The notes below the pieces were generated by a model that was not told the origin of the DNA, searched no databases, and saw nothing but the letters and a program-made list of their open reading frames with translations. 32,313 nt of DNA from Bacteroidia bacterium (lineage in GTDB: Bacteria; Bacteroidota; Bacteroidia; SpSt-205): contig JANXAJ010000001.1 in the NCBI GenBank assembly GCA_025062295.1, positions 100,167 to 132,479 of the forward strand. Direction: 5' to 3'. The position numbers were made by a program, and so were the translations under genes. Shown here in pieces: positions 18,032-25,645 of the stretch (position 1 is the first letter of the stretch; every line of letters begins with the position of its first letter).

Positions 18032-19015
18032 GTGGCTATCATGCAGTTTCGGGAGGCGCTTCGGGCTGCTCTTCGGGAAGAGATGCAGCGGGATCCCCGA
18101 GTCTTCCTCATGGGAGAGGAAGTCGGAGAGTACAATGGCGCTTACAAGGTGAGCGAAGGTCTCTTGGCAGAATTCGGTTCTAAGAGAGTGATAGATACCC
18201 CTATTTCTGAGCTGGGTTTTGCTGCAATCGGCGTTGGTGCTGCGATGGTAGGTCTGCGTCCTGTGATTGAATTCATGACATTCAATTTTGCTCTCTTAGC
18301 TATTGATCAAGTCGTCAATCATGCAGCTAAAATGCTTCATATGAGTGGTGGTCAATTCGGGGTTCCGATAGTTTTTCGAGGACCTAGCGGTTCTGCCGGG
18401 CAGCTTGCTCAACAGCACTCTCAGTCCTTTGAGAATTGGTATGCGAATGTTCCAGGACTTAAGGTAGTTTCTCCCAGCACTCCCCGGGATGCCAAGGGAC
18501 TTCTGAAGAGCGCTATCCGCGATGATGATCCTGTCTTAGTCATGGAATCTGAGCTCATGTATGGGATGAAAGGAGAAGTGCCTGATGATCCAGAGTTCCT
18601 TATTCCGATTGGCCAGGCGGATATCAAGCGAAAGGGAACAGACGTAACGATTGTGTCTTTCGGTAAAATGGTTCATGTAGCTCTGGAAGCGGCTCGTGAG
18701 TTAGAGAAGGATGGGCTCTCAGCGGAGGTGATAGATCTGCGAAGTCTGCGCCCGATAGATTATGAGACCGTGATTCGGTCGGTTCAGCGGACGAATCGGC
18801 TGGTTGTCGTGGAGGAATCGTGGCCGCTGGGCGGTATAGCAGCGGAGGTGGCTTTCATGGTGCAGCGACAGGCTTTTGATTTTTTAGATGCACCGATTGT
18901 TCGTATCACAGCAGCGGATAGTCCGATGGCTTACGCTCCTACTCTCGTGGAGGCCTACCTCCCTAACCCTCAGAAGGTGATAGAGGCGGCAAAGTATGTA
19001 GCCTACCGGCTTTGA
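18032..19015 (+). CDS. pdhB: pyruvate dehydrogenase E1 component, beta subunit
   Basis: Beta subunit of the thiamine-diphosphate-dependent E1 that decarboxylates pyruvate and acetylates the lipoyl E2. The 327-residue product has the typical N-terminus MAIMQFREALRAALREEM, GEEVGEYNGAYKVSEGL with the ThDP-contacting Glu, the GLRPVIEFMTFNF block, FRGPSGSAGQLAQQHSQSFE, and the C-terminal transketolase domain (EVIDLRSLRPID, VVVEESWPLGGIAAEV). The pyruvate assignment over branched-chain E1 rests on overall resemblance. The GTG start gives the family N-terminus and lies 5 nt from TATCTTTG. The alpha subunit is not adjacent. The last 53 bp overlap the convergent SpoU-methyltransferase gene. Confidence 0.9.
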   Translation: MAIMQFREALRAALREEMQRDPRVFLMGEEVGEYNGAYKVSEGLLAEFGSKRVIDTPISELGFAAIGVGAAMVGLRPVIEFMTFNFALLAIDQVVNHAAKMLHMSGGQFGVPIVFRGPSGSAGQLAQQHSQSFENWYANVPGLKVVSPSTPRDAKGLLKSAIRDDDPVLVMESELMYGMKGEVPDDPEFLIPIGQADIKRKGTDVTIVSFGKMVHVALEAARELEKDGLSAEVIDLRSLRPIDYETVIRSVQRTNRLVVVEESWPLGGIAAEVAFMVQRQAFDFLDAPIVRITAADSPMAYAPTLVEAYLPNPQKVIEAAKYVAYRL

Positions 19016-19751
19016 TTTCACGCTGAAGGTAGAGTAGAAGAGTCGCAGCTATTGCTACATTCAGAGACTCTGCCTGACAAGTCGGGGAAGGAGGGATAGA
19101 GACGCGCTGCCAGTGGGCAGGAGCTTGGCTCACGCCGCGAGCTTCACTTCCGATGTACAAGCTATCATATTTCTCCCAGTCTATTTGATGGGCAGGTGTG
19201 CCATCTACTGCGGCTACTACACATCGTCCCTCATAGCCACTTAGCAAGAGAGACCACTCCTGAATACGCTCTACTCGCAAGCGAAAGAGACTTCCCATGC
19301 TGGCTCGCACTACTTTTGGGTGGAAAGGATCCACGCTCTCAGGCGATAGCCATAAATGGTGATATCCGAACCATTCCATGGAACGCAAAAGGGTTCCCAA
19401 ATTCCCTGGATCTTGAATCCCTTCTCCCAGCAGAGCAGGGGGATAGGGGGGGAAAGAGTGTAAGGGAGGCTGGATCAAGATAGCTACTACTCCTTCGGGT
19501 GTTTCTTGCCCACTAATCCGCTCTATTTGCCAGCGAGGAAGAGGATGGAGCTTGTCTCGTAGCTCTGTGGGGAGATCAGGGGGGGGAAGGGACTGATCGT
19601 ATAGGATCGCGTGGAATCGGGACGCGGGCAGACTGTAAAGGGCTTCCTTCAAGAGCTTTCTGCCCGGCGCTATAAAAAGCTTCGCCTCTCGGCGATGTCT
19701 GCTCTCGTGTAGTCGACGATAATACTCAGGTGGATGAGGTAGGGGACGCAC
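18963..19751 (-). CDS. SpoU/TrmH-family rRNA or tRNA 2'-O-methyltransferase
   Basis: SPOUT-fold methyltransferase that puts a 2'-O-methyl group on RNA ribose using SAM. The 262-residue product has a short N-terminal substrate-binding domain (about 1-95) and the three family motifs: motif 1 in IQDPGNLGTLLRS, motif 2 IGSEARGVS, and motif 3 ending in AESLNVAIAATLLLY, which form the trefoil knot. It resembles RlmB/YsgA-type enzymes, but the target nucleotide cannot be told. GTG start at 19751, inside the DUF349 gene (26-bp overlap), so co-transcribed with it; no TAnnTTTG precedes it. The 3' end overlaps pdhB by 53 bp. Confidence 0.9.
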   Translation of the reverse strand: MRPLPHPPEYYRRLHESRHRREAKLFIAPGRKLLKEALYSLPASRFHAILYDQSLPPPDLPTELRDKLHPLPRWQIERISGQETPEGVVAILIQPPLHSFPPYPPALLGEGIQDPGNLGTLLRSMEWFGYHHLWLSPESVDPFHPKVVRASMGSLFRLRVERIQEWSLLLSGYEGRCVVAAVDGTPAHQIDWEKYDSLYIGSEARGVSQAPAHWQRVSIPPSPTCQAESLNVAIAATLLLYLQREIKAGRLHTLPPLSPSEG

Positions 19752-21585
19752 TCGCTGATTGCAGACGCTGCTGCAAACGCCTGATCATCTCTTGCATGCG
19801 AGCAATTTGCACCTGAGTATCTGCTATCTTACTCTCTATTTCCTTCCGCAGGGCTTCACTGCCTTTGCCCCGAGAGAGTAGGGTAATGGTGTTTTGGTAT
19901 CCTCGGAGATCCTGCTTATGCTTATTTACTTGCGCTCGAAGGGAATCAATACTTTTACGAATCTGCTCTGGGGATTGGTTGGAGATTTGGGCTACCATGA
20001 GCGCTTCTTGGAAGGTAGCTTCATCTACTCCTGAATTTGTTAGGAAACGCTGAATCGCCTGACGCTGGCGATTCAAAAGCCGCTCCCGATGAGAAGGAGC
20101 TACTTCGCCTGCTTGTTCATACTCTAAAAGCTTAGCTATGAAGGCGTCTAATTTATCGGGAGTCGCTTGTTCGCCCAATTCATCCATTTGGTTGAGCAGG
20201 TGGATGCGCTTCTCAAGGTTATCAGAGAGTTTCTGCAGGTAGGCTTTCTGAGAGGATTGAAGCTGTTCTCTTAGGGCTTTGAGCTGGTCAGCTACTGCAG
20301 CGATAGAAGGTTCTTTCAGCAGGCGATGGGCCCGACGCCGCCAAGGCCCTATCTGAGCTCTATAGAATTGGACTGCGTCAAGAATGTTACTCTTGAGGCG
20401 CTTCTGAACCTCCTTGATAATCTGCTGCCCCATCTCAGAGATACGCGCAATCTGCCGACGGCGATATTCTTCGCTGAAGCTTTCAGATTTCTCATTGAAA
20501 ATATCTAACAATTCGCTGAATTGCTGATTCAGAGGGGCATAAAACTTTCTCACTTCCTTTGAGTCATCTTGAGCCAATGACTTTTCAGTCAGTGAGCGCC
20601 AATCTCGTACATATTGACGAATTTGTCGGTTAACCTGTTTCCACTCTTCCAATGAACTAAAAGACTTTTCAACTAAGGGGCGGAGAAGTTCTATGATTTG
20701 ACGCTTGCGGCGGAAGGTCTCTTGGAGGATAGGATTTTTCTGAATGCGCTGATAAGCTTGTGAGCGAAAAAGGGTATATTGTTCTCGGAATTCGGCGATA
20801 AGTTGGCGATAGCGTTGAGTGAGCTCGCGCTCTTGCCGATTGCGCAGGCGAGGGAGAGACTGCCATTCACTCTGGAGAAGAGCGAGACGATCTCTCTGCT
20901 GCTGCCAAAACTCAAATGTAGTCTGGGCTCCTTCGGGAGGAAAGAGTCGCTCAATTTCGGTCAGAATCTGGGCTCGGCGTTGGAAAAGGGCGTTTCGTTC
21001 CCCCTCAAAAATATCCTTATAGGGCGCATAGAGTGCTTCAAACTGTCTAAGGAAGTCTAAGAGAGGACGCTCTAACTCTTTACGATCTGCTGGCAAGAGT
21101 TCGGTCCGAAGGCGAAGCCATTCTCGGCGGATGTGCCGTACTCGTGGATAAGCGTCTAATTGCTCGTTGAGAACAATATCTTTCAGTTCCGCCAGAAAGC
21201 CACGAACTTTCTCAGCATTTTCTTTACATCGCTGTTCGTAAGCTTTCCGAATCTCTTCAAACTGGATAACAGCATCCTCAAAGCGCCGCTGAAACCCTTC
21301 TAAGCGGGGTATGTCTTCTTTTGGATGGGATCGCCACTCGGGCAAACTTTGATTGACATATCGCTTGAAAGCCTGAACCAGGACATTGAAGGTACGGCGG
21401 TAGGGCAGCCTAGCCAGATACTCCATCAGTAAGGTAACCTCCGAAAGATGAGGACGCCAATCTAATAGCTTGCGTTTGAGGCTCTCAGAGGATTCATCCA
21501 AGAGGTCTTGAAGGGTTTTTCTTAGGTGCTCTTCAGGAAAAGAGACCTCAGCATCCGATCTTTCAGGCGTATGAGGCTCTGCCAT
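19726..21585 (-). CDS. DUF349 repeat protein, coiled-coil rich
   Basis: Function unknown. The 619-residue product is almost entirely alpha-helical, highly charged and rich in Arg, Gln, Glu and Leu. I see about four degenerate repeats of roughly 75-85 residues, each with a conserved Trp (EW, W, DW) and a long pair of helices, the pattern of DUF349; this fits the 600-plus-residue DUF349 proteins of Bacteroidota. The C-terminal 120 residues look like a coiled coil ending in a Ser/Pro tail. No signal peptide. I chose ATG at 21583-21585 (MAEPHTPER): the 11-codon extension upstream reads across an exact TACCTTTG promoter element. Divergent from usp; co-transcribed with the methyltransferase, which makes a role in RNA or ribosome biology possible but unproven. 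Confidence 0.8.
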   Translation of the reverse strand: MAEPHTPERSDAEVSFPEEHLRKTLQDLLDESSESLKRKLLDWRPHLSEVTLLMEYLARLPYRRTFNVLVQAFKRYVNQSLPEWRSHPKEDIPRLEGFQRRFEDAVIQFEEIRKAYEQRCKENAEKVRGFLAELKDIVLNEQLDAYPRVRHIRREWLRLRTELLPADRKELERPLLDFLRQFEALYAPYKDIFEGERNALFQRRAQILTEIERLFPPEGAQTTFEFWQQQRDRLALLQSEWQSLPRLRNRQERELTQRYRQLIAEFREQYTLFRSQAYQRIQKNPILQETFRRKRQIIELLRPLVEKSFSSLEEWKQVNRQIRQYVRDWRSLTEKSLAQDDSKEVRKFYAPLNQQFSELLDIFNEKSESFSEEYRRRQIARISEMGQQIIKEVQKRLKSNILDAVQFYRAQIGPWRRRAHRLLKEPSIAAVADQLKALREQLQSSQKAYLQKLSDNLEKRIHLLNQMDELGEQATPDKLDAFIAKLLEYEQAGEVAPSHRERLLNRQRQAIQRFLTNSGVDEATFQEALMVAQISNQSPEQIRKSIDSLRAQVNKHKQDLRGYQNTITLLSRGKGSEALRKEIESKIADTQVQIARMQEMIRRLQQRLQSASASPTSST

Positions 21586-21595
21586 ATAGCTCAGA

Positions 21596-21603
21596 CAAAG
21601 GTA
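21596..21603 (-). promoter_or_regulatory. -7 promoter element of the DUF349-SpoU operon
   Basis: The bottom strand reads TACCTTTG, exact TAnnTTTG, 10 nt before the ATG. This is the longest gap among the protein genes here, so a leader of a few nucleotides is expected. Confidence 0.5.
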
Positions 21604-21617
21604 CAATGAAAAGGGCA

Positions 21618-21625
21618 TACTTTTG
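21618..21625 (+). promoter_or_regulatory. -7 promoter element of usp
   Basis: TACTTTTG, exact TAnnTTTG, ends 5 nt before the ATG at 21631. The two divergent elements are 14 bp apart. Confidence 0.6.
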
Positions 21626-21630
21626 TAGAT

Positions 21631-22446
21631 ATGGGGAATCTCCTTGCTAGCATAGACTATAGTCCGGCTTCCATTCGGGCATTAGAAGCTAGCCTTCGTT
21701 TGCGCCAGTTGACTGGAGACCGAGTGGTGCTCTATCATGCTTACCAATTGCCTAAGGGACTTCCTTTTCTTTCAGCTCATGTCATAGAGGGTATGGAAGT
21801 AGAAGCTCAGCGGGCTGCTCAGGAGCGTCTTCGCCGCTTTCTCAGCGAAACTTTGCCTCCAACAGAGGCGCGCCGGATACGGATTATCATCCAGCGAGAG
21901 TTTCTGACGGAGGGACTCAGCCAGCAGCTTCGGGCAAGGAGATATTCCCTTTTAGCGCTGGGAGCTCGGGGGGAGAGCACCGAGGATGGAGAACGCATAG
22001 GCTTCCATGCCCGTCATTTCGTATATCACTCTTCTGTGCCACTTCTCCTTACTTTTCCGAAGACAGAGGTTCGTTGGCAGCGGCTTCTTTTTGCTTACGA
22101 ACCTACATTTCGCTCTTCGGTGGGCCTTCGTACGCTGCGCCAGATCATCCAGAAACTTTCCCTTCCTGTGGTAGGTCTTCCCCTTCTCAAAATGAACCCT
22201 ACTGCAGACCGCTTTCACAAAAGTATTCTCAAGGCAACCCGCGCCTCCCACTATCAGCCTCTTAGGTGGGAAGGCTCTCACTTAGTTCGACTCCTTATCC
22301 AAGCAGCTCGCTCCTATCAAGCTGATGTTATTGGGTTTTATGCTCACCCTCAGGAGGTCATCACAGGTATGCAGGCTTTGTCAGAAGCTGAGTTAGAGGA
22401 AGGGGCCGGTTGGCTGTTCTTCCCCCCCCTCTCAGACGAAGGATAA
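21631..22446 (+). CDS. tandem-domain universal stress protein
   Basis: UspA-superfamily protein with two Rossmann-like Usp domains in 271 residues: domain 1 about 1-140 (LLASIDYSPASIRALEASLRL) and a more degenerate domain 2 about 145-265 (RLLFAYEPTFRSSVGLRTL). Tandem Usp proteins of this size are common in Bacteroidota. The ATP motif Gx2Gx9G(S/T) is present in domain 1 as G111-AR-G114-nine residues-G124, but Phe125 replaces Ser/Thr, so nucleotide binding is uncertain. No membrane segment. Divergent from the DUF349 operon, with a promoter element 5 nt before the ATG. A run of eight C lies at 22422-22429 near the C-terminus. Confidence 0.87.
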   Translation: MGNLLASIDYSPASIRALEASLRLRQLTGDRVVLYHAYQLPKGLPFLSAHVIEGMEVEAQRAAQERLRRFLSETLPPTEARRIRIIIQREFLTEGLSQQLRARRYSLLALGARGESTEDGERIGFHARHFVYHSSVPLLLTFPKTEVRWQRLLFAYEPTFRSSVGLRTLRQIIQKLSLPVVGLPLLKMNPTADRFHKSILKATRASHYQPLRWEGSHLVRLLIQAARSYQADVIGFYAHPQEVITGMQALSEAELEEGAGWLFFPPLSDEG

Positions 22447-22463
22447 AAAGTCTCAAAGGAAGA

Positions 22464-22480
22464 TCAGCTCTACAAGCTGG
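22464..22480. terminator. weak hairpin between convergent usp and glycosyltransferase genes
   Basis: CAGCT-ctaca-AGCTG forms a 5-bp stem extended by one T-G pair, in the 76-bp space between two convergent genes. No T-run follows, so it is at best a weak terminator candidate. Confidence 0.2.
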
Positions 22481-22522
22481 AGTTACCTTCACTCTGTAGG
22501 TTCCCAAGTCGCATTTGCTACT

Positions 22523-23980
22523 TTAGGGGGGTGTTTGAACCGACTCTCCCTTATAGGTGGGCTTCTCTTTGCCGCGAATCCAAGTCCATAGGTAGATATT
22601 CTTCCCAAATCTCTCTATCCGAATAGGATAAAAGTCCTCCGACAGAATGTCCTGCAACATACCCTCTGGAAAAAGGCTACAATAGTTCATCTCAAGCCAC
22701 CAAATGGTATCTGCTGCCTGTATCTCGCAGGGTGGGAGGTCAGCGTACGCTGAAGCACCGGTTATGCGATAGTAGAGCCTCATCTCAGCCGAAAGGCGAT
22801 CAAATAAGTTTTGAGAGGAGAGGTCTCGGATAGGATGAGAAAAATAATAAGCCCAATCCCATGCACACCAGCTTGGAGAGACAATAAGCCACAGATGGGA
22901 GGGCTTTTTCTGTACTCGCAGAGATAATTCTCGGTAGAAGGGCATCATCCCAGAGGGTGTGGGTGTCCAACTCAGCATCCATGTAGGTAAGAATGCTCCT
23001 ACCATCCCAAGCCGAATCCACTTAGGCATCAGAAAAAAACTCGTGCCTAATGCCCAATAATACCCCATAGCCGCAGGTATAAGATACCGATCTTGCCATA
23101 CCCTTAGAAAAATCCCTAAAAACCAGAGTGGTAAATAAATCCCCAGAAAAGCAAAATAGGGGTATATCCAATCTTCTTTCTGACTTTTTCTGGCTTTCCA
23201 TGCTAAAAATAACCCGATTAGTAGAATTCCTGCCCCTATCACAGTAGGGACGGGTTGATTGGAGAAACGCCAGAGGAGGTTATATAATCCTTCTAAAGAA
23301 AGCTCAAGTGCCTTAGGTTCGCTCTGAGGATAAGAAATGAGTCGTTCAATTAGGATCACTGCTTGCATGCTGAAGCCCAATGAAAGAATTGCAAGAGAGT
23401 AAAGAGACCTGGATAAGCGCTCAGGCTGAGTCAAGAGAAGGTAGAAGATCTGTACAACTGCGACAGAAAGACCCATGTAATGAGTAAAGAAGAGCCCTGC
23501 TAATGAGGCAGCCCAGAGGAAAAAACCTTGATTAGTGGCTTTCCAACGGAGAAAAGCCAGATGAGAAAGAGTCGTGAGGAAGGCTAAAAGAGCATAGGCT
23601 CGTGCTTCTCGCCCTACCGATTGCCCGAAAGAAGAAAATATCCAAAGGCTTGCACTTAGCCATCCTACCCACATTTTTCCTGTCCTTGCCCCGAGTAGGA
23701 ATAGTCCTACAGCTGCCCCCGCACTCAATAAAGCAGATAAACTCCGAATAGAGCGTACATCGTCGCCCCATCCCTTCTCCCAAAAGTGTAGAAGCAGCTC
23801 CCATAGCGGTGGATTGTTTCCTTCATATAGATGGGTAACTATCTGAGAGGGAGATAAATGCGATACAAGCCAGCTAAAAATCTCATCGCTCCAAAGAGGA
23901 AATGCTTCTATTTTGTAGAAGCGAATGGCAATCGCTAGGGCGAAAACACATAATGCATGAAGACCTCTCTTCATCTCCAC
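22523..23980 (-). CDS. GT-C fold membrane glycosyltransferase (GT39/ArnT-like)
   Basis: Integral inner-membrane enzyme predicted to transfer sugars from polyprenyl-phosphate donors. The 485-residue product has an N-terminal membrane segment followed by FPLWSDEIFSWL, the acidic (DE) motif in the first periplasmic loop typical of the GT-C/ArnT/PMT superfamily, then GNNPPLWELLLHFW and VGREARAYALLAFL, also characteristic. About ten hydrophobic helices follow up to residue 350, then a soluble C-terminal domain of about 130 residues. The acceptor (lipid A, protein, polysaccharide) cannot be told. Start GTG 23978-23980 or ATG two codons later. This is the one unit-initial gene without a TAnnTTTG near its start. 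Convergent with usp, divergent from the beta-barrel gene. Confidence 0.83.
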   Translation of the reverse strand: MEMKRGLHALCVFALAIAIRFYKIEAFPLWSDEIFSWLVSHLSPSQIVTHLYEGNNPPLWELLLHFWEKGWGDDVRSIRSLSALLSAGAAVGLFLLGARTGKMWVGWLSASLWIFSSFGQSVGREARAYALLAFLTTLSHLAFLRWKATNQGFFLWAASLAGLFFTHYMGLSVAVVQIFYLLLTQPERLSRSLYSLAILSLGFSMQAVILIERLISYPQSEPKALELSLEGLYNLLWRFSNQPVPTVIGAGILLIGLFLAWKARKSQKEDWIYPYFAFLGIYLPLWFLGIFLRVWQDRYLIPAAMGYYWALGTSFFLMPKWIRLGMVGAFLPTWMLSWTPTPSGMMPFYRELSLRVQKKPSHLWLIVSPSWCAWDWAYYFSHPIRDLSSQNLFDRLSAEMRLYYRITGASAYADLPPCEIQAADTIWWLEMNYCSLFPEGMLQDILSEDFYPIRIERFGKNIYLWTWIRGKEKPTYKGESVQTPP

Positions 23981-24001
23981 GAAGTAAAAATCAAGTCCAT
24001 C

Positions 24002-24021
24002 AAAAACCCGCTGAGGGTCTT
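24002..24021 (-). promoter_or_regulatory. hairpin followed by T-run upstream of the glycosyltransferase
   Basis: On the bottom strand, ACCC-TCAGC-GGGT with flanking A/G-T pairs gives a stem of up to 7 bp, and the 3' arm runs into TTTTT. It lies 21 bp before the GTG. This could be a leader terminator or attenuator for the only gene here that lacks a start-proximal promoter, or chance. Confidence 0.25.
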
Positions 24022-24084
24022 CACTGATCTGTAGTTTTAGGCCTCCTTTATGGAGAACTGCCCATCAGGCTTTAGAAGTTGTCT

Positions 24085-24092
24085 TATCTTTC
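24085..24092 (+). promoter_or_regulatory. -7 promoter element of the beta-barrel gene (one mismatch)
   Basis: TATCTTTC differs from TAnnTTTG only in the last base and ends 4 nt before the ATG at 24097. Confidence 0.45.
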
Positions 24093-24096
24093 GGGC

Positions 24097-24783
24097 ATGT
24101 TTCGCACCCTTGTCGGCTTATCTCTTCTGTGGGCACAAATAGAGAGCCCAAAAGGCTTCGTAGGCGGCTTGATTGGAGCGGCTGCCCCCATCGGTCCTAT
24201 GCAAGGAAGCACTAGAACTTATCCTACTCATGGATATGCTCAACCGGGCTTTTGTTTTGGTCTTCAGGGCCAGATTTTTCTGATGCCTTATCTGAGTCTG
24301 AGTGCGAGCGTCTCTCAACGCTTTCTGAGTTTGAATGCAGATGAGTTAGAAGAAAATTTCAGGCTTTTCCCTCAAGAGACTGATATTGATAAGAATCCAG
24401 GGATTTCCCATACTGCTTTCGGCTTGGGGATCGGCACAGGGGTAAAGGTGGATTGGGTGTCTTTGTATGTGCCACTCCAAATAGCGATCGGTCTCTATGC
24501 TGCGCCTGAGATAGAGGGTCGAAGAGGACCCGCAGAATGGTGGACTCAATCGCGTTTCTCAACCCTGCAAGCAGGCGTACTTACTGGGTTCATCGCAAAC
24601 TTTGAAGTTTCTGAAAAAGTATCTGTAGGCGTTGCTCTTCTTTTTGGTAGTCTGCGGTCTGGAGAGCAAGAGTTTAGACGAGAGCGGTATAATAGGGGGA
24701 CAATTGATAGAATATATTCTTACCGCTCTGGGGTGCCGACTGATCTTGCGGAAGCAGGTCTTGTATTGGGTGTATTCCTGTAG
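24097..24783 (+). CDS. small outer-membrane beta-barrel protein, function unknown
   Basis: Exported 228-residue protein. A signal peptide (MFRTLVGLSLLWAQ) is followed by alternating hydrophobic and polar strands with aromatic girdle residues (FCFGLQGQIFLMPYLSLSASVSQRFL, FGLGIGTGVKVDWVSLYVPLQIAIGLY, VSVGVALLFGSLRSG), consistent with an 8-10-stranded barrel of the OMP_b-brl type. It ends GLVLGVFL with a terminal hydrophobic strand. I recognise no specific family. I chose ATG at 24097 because an upstream in-frame TTG (24079) would translate through the promoter element and spoil the signal peptide. Converges on the SDR gene with a 17-bp gap. Confidence 0.75.
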   Translation: MFRTLVGLSLLWAQIESPKGFVGGLIGAAAPIGPMQGSTRTYPTHGYAQPGFCFGLQGQIFLMPYLSLSASVSQRFLSLNADELEENFRLFPQETDIDKNPGISHTAFGLGIGTGVKVDWVSLYVPLQIAIGLYAAPEIEGRRGPAEWWTQSRFSTLQAGVLTGFIANFEVSEKVSVGVALLFGSLRSGEQEFRRERYNRGTIDRIYSYRSGVPTDLAEAGLVLGVFL

Positions 24784-24801
24784 AGAAAGTACGCCTTCTC
24801 T
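24782..24801. terminator. possible bidirectional terminator hairpin
   Basis: AGAGAA-8 nt-TTCTCT is a perfect 6-bp inverted repeat exactly between the convergent beta-barrel and SDR genes, overlapping the first base of the SDR stop. A/T-rich stem, no long T-run; weak. Confidence 0.3.
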
Positions 24802-25580
24802 TAGGTGCTTTGCCGAGAGAAATATCGGTAAATCAGAATATCCAGGAGGCGAGGAAAGAGCCGATTGAGCCACACAGTAAGTCTGCCCTGAGTGGTAAGG
24901 AGAAGGTAGCTTTTGCGGCGCATCATCGCTGCAAAGATGGCGGAGGCGACGGTTTCTGGTGTCATGAGCTGCTCTTCTGGCAGGGGGGTCTCGCCGTGCG
25001 GATGACCATAAGCATCTAAAGCTTTGTATCGGATCTCACTGCGGGTAAAGCCTGGAGCCGCAATGAGGACACTTACGCCACTCCCATATAGCTCTACTCG
25101 GAGCGCCTCTAAGAATCCATTTAGTGCAAACTTAGAAGCGCTGTAGCCGCTACGACCCGGAAGTCCTCGGAATCCTGCAATAGAGGAGACACCTACGATC
25201 CATCCCCGCTGAGCCCGAATGGCAGGAATGGCCGCTTTGATTGCATGTACGGCTCCCCAAAAATTGACTTCCATGACGGTGCGAAGGACCTCTATAGAGA
25301 CCTCTTCCACTCGGGCTCGATGCGAAATGCCAGCATTGGCGATGAGGGCATCTAAGCGTCCGAAAGTGGAGAGGGCTAAATCAACCGCTTTTTCGCACAC
25401 TTCATATTGCCGAACATCGCCCACATGAGGAAGGAGCCGAGAAGGCGCCAGCTTCGCTAAGGCTTGCAATCGGTCTTCTCGTCGGGCTTGAGCAATAACG
25501 CCCCATCCTTTCTCCAGAAAAAGACGGGCTAGAGCTTCTCCTATTCCCGACGAAGCCCCTGTAATCCATACCACTCTCAT
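24801..25580 (-). CDS. short-chain dehydrogenase/reductase
   Basis: Classical SDR, cytosolic NAD(P)(H)-dependent oxidoreductase. In 259 residues: the cofactor motif TGASSGIG at 7-14, NAG at 82-84, a catalytic Ser in GVSSIAG (132-133) and YSASK at 146-150, all intact. The Arg pair after strand 2 (QARRED, 31-36) suggests NADP preference. The C-terminal extension with hydrophobic and basic residues ([21 protein letters not shown]) resembles membrane-associated DHRS7-like SDRs. Substrate unknown. The ATG is 4 nt from an exact TACATTTG element. Divergent from lepA. Confidence 0.92.
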   Translation of the reverse strand: MRVVWITGASSGIGEALARLFLEKGWGVIAQARREDRLQALAKLAPSRLLPHVGDVRQYEVCEKAVDLALSTFGRLDALIANAGISHRARVEEVSIEVLRTVMEVNFWGAVHAIKAAIPAIRAQRGWIVGVSSIAGFRGLPGRSGYSASKFALNGFLEALRVELYGSGVSVLIAAPGFTRSEIRYKALDAYGHPHGETPLPEEQLMTPETVASAIFAAMMRRKSYLLLTTQGRLTVWLNRLFPRLLDILIYRYFSRQST

Positions 25581-25584
25581 CCCT

Positions 25585-25592
25585 CAAATGTA
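25585..25592 (-). promoter_or_regulatory. -7 promoter element of the SDR gene
   Basis: The bottom strand reads TACATTTG, exact TAnnTTTG, then AGGG and the ATG. Predicted leaderless. Confidence 0.6.
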
Positions 25593-25630
25593 GAATCCAA
25601 ACAGAGAATTCATCTAACAAGAGCAAATGG

Positions 25631-25638
25631 TATCTTTG
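25631..25638 (+). promoter_or_regulatory. -7 promoter element of the lepA operon
   Basis: TATCTTTG, identical to the pdhB element, ends 7 nt before the lepA ATG. It is 38 bp from the divergent SDR element. Confidence 0.55.
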
Positions 25639-25645
25639 CTCAGAC

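Noticed and set aside
21586-21618. 11-codon N-terminal extension of the DUF349 protein
   Set aside because: It reads across an exact promoter element; ATG at 21585 gives a normal N-terminus.
24079-24096. TTG start for the beta-barrel gene
   Set aside because: It would translate the promoter element and place polar residues before the signal peptide.
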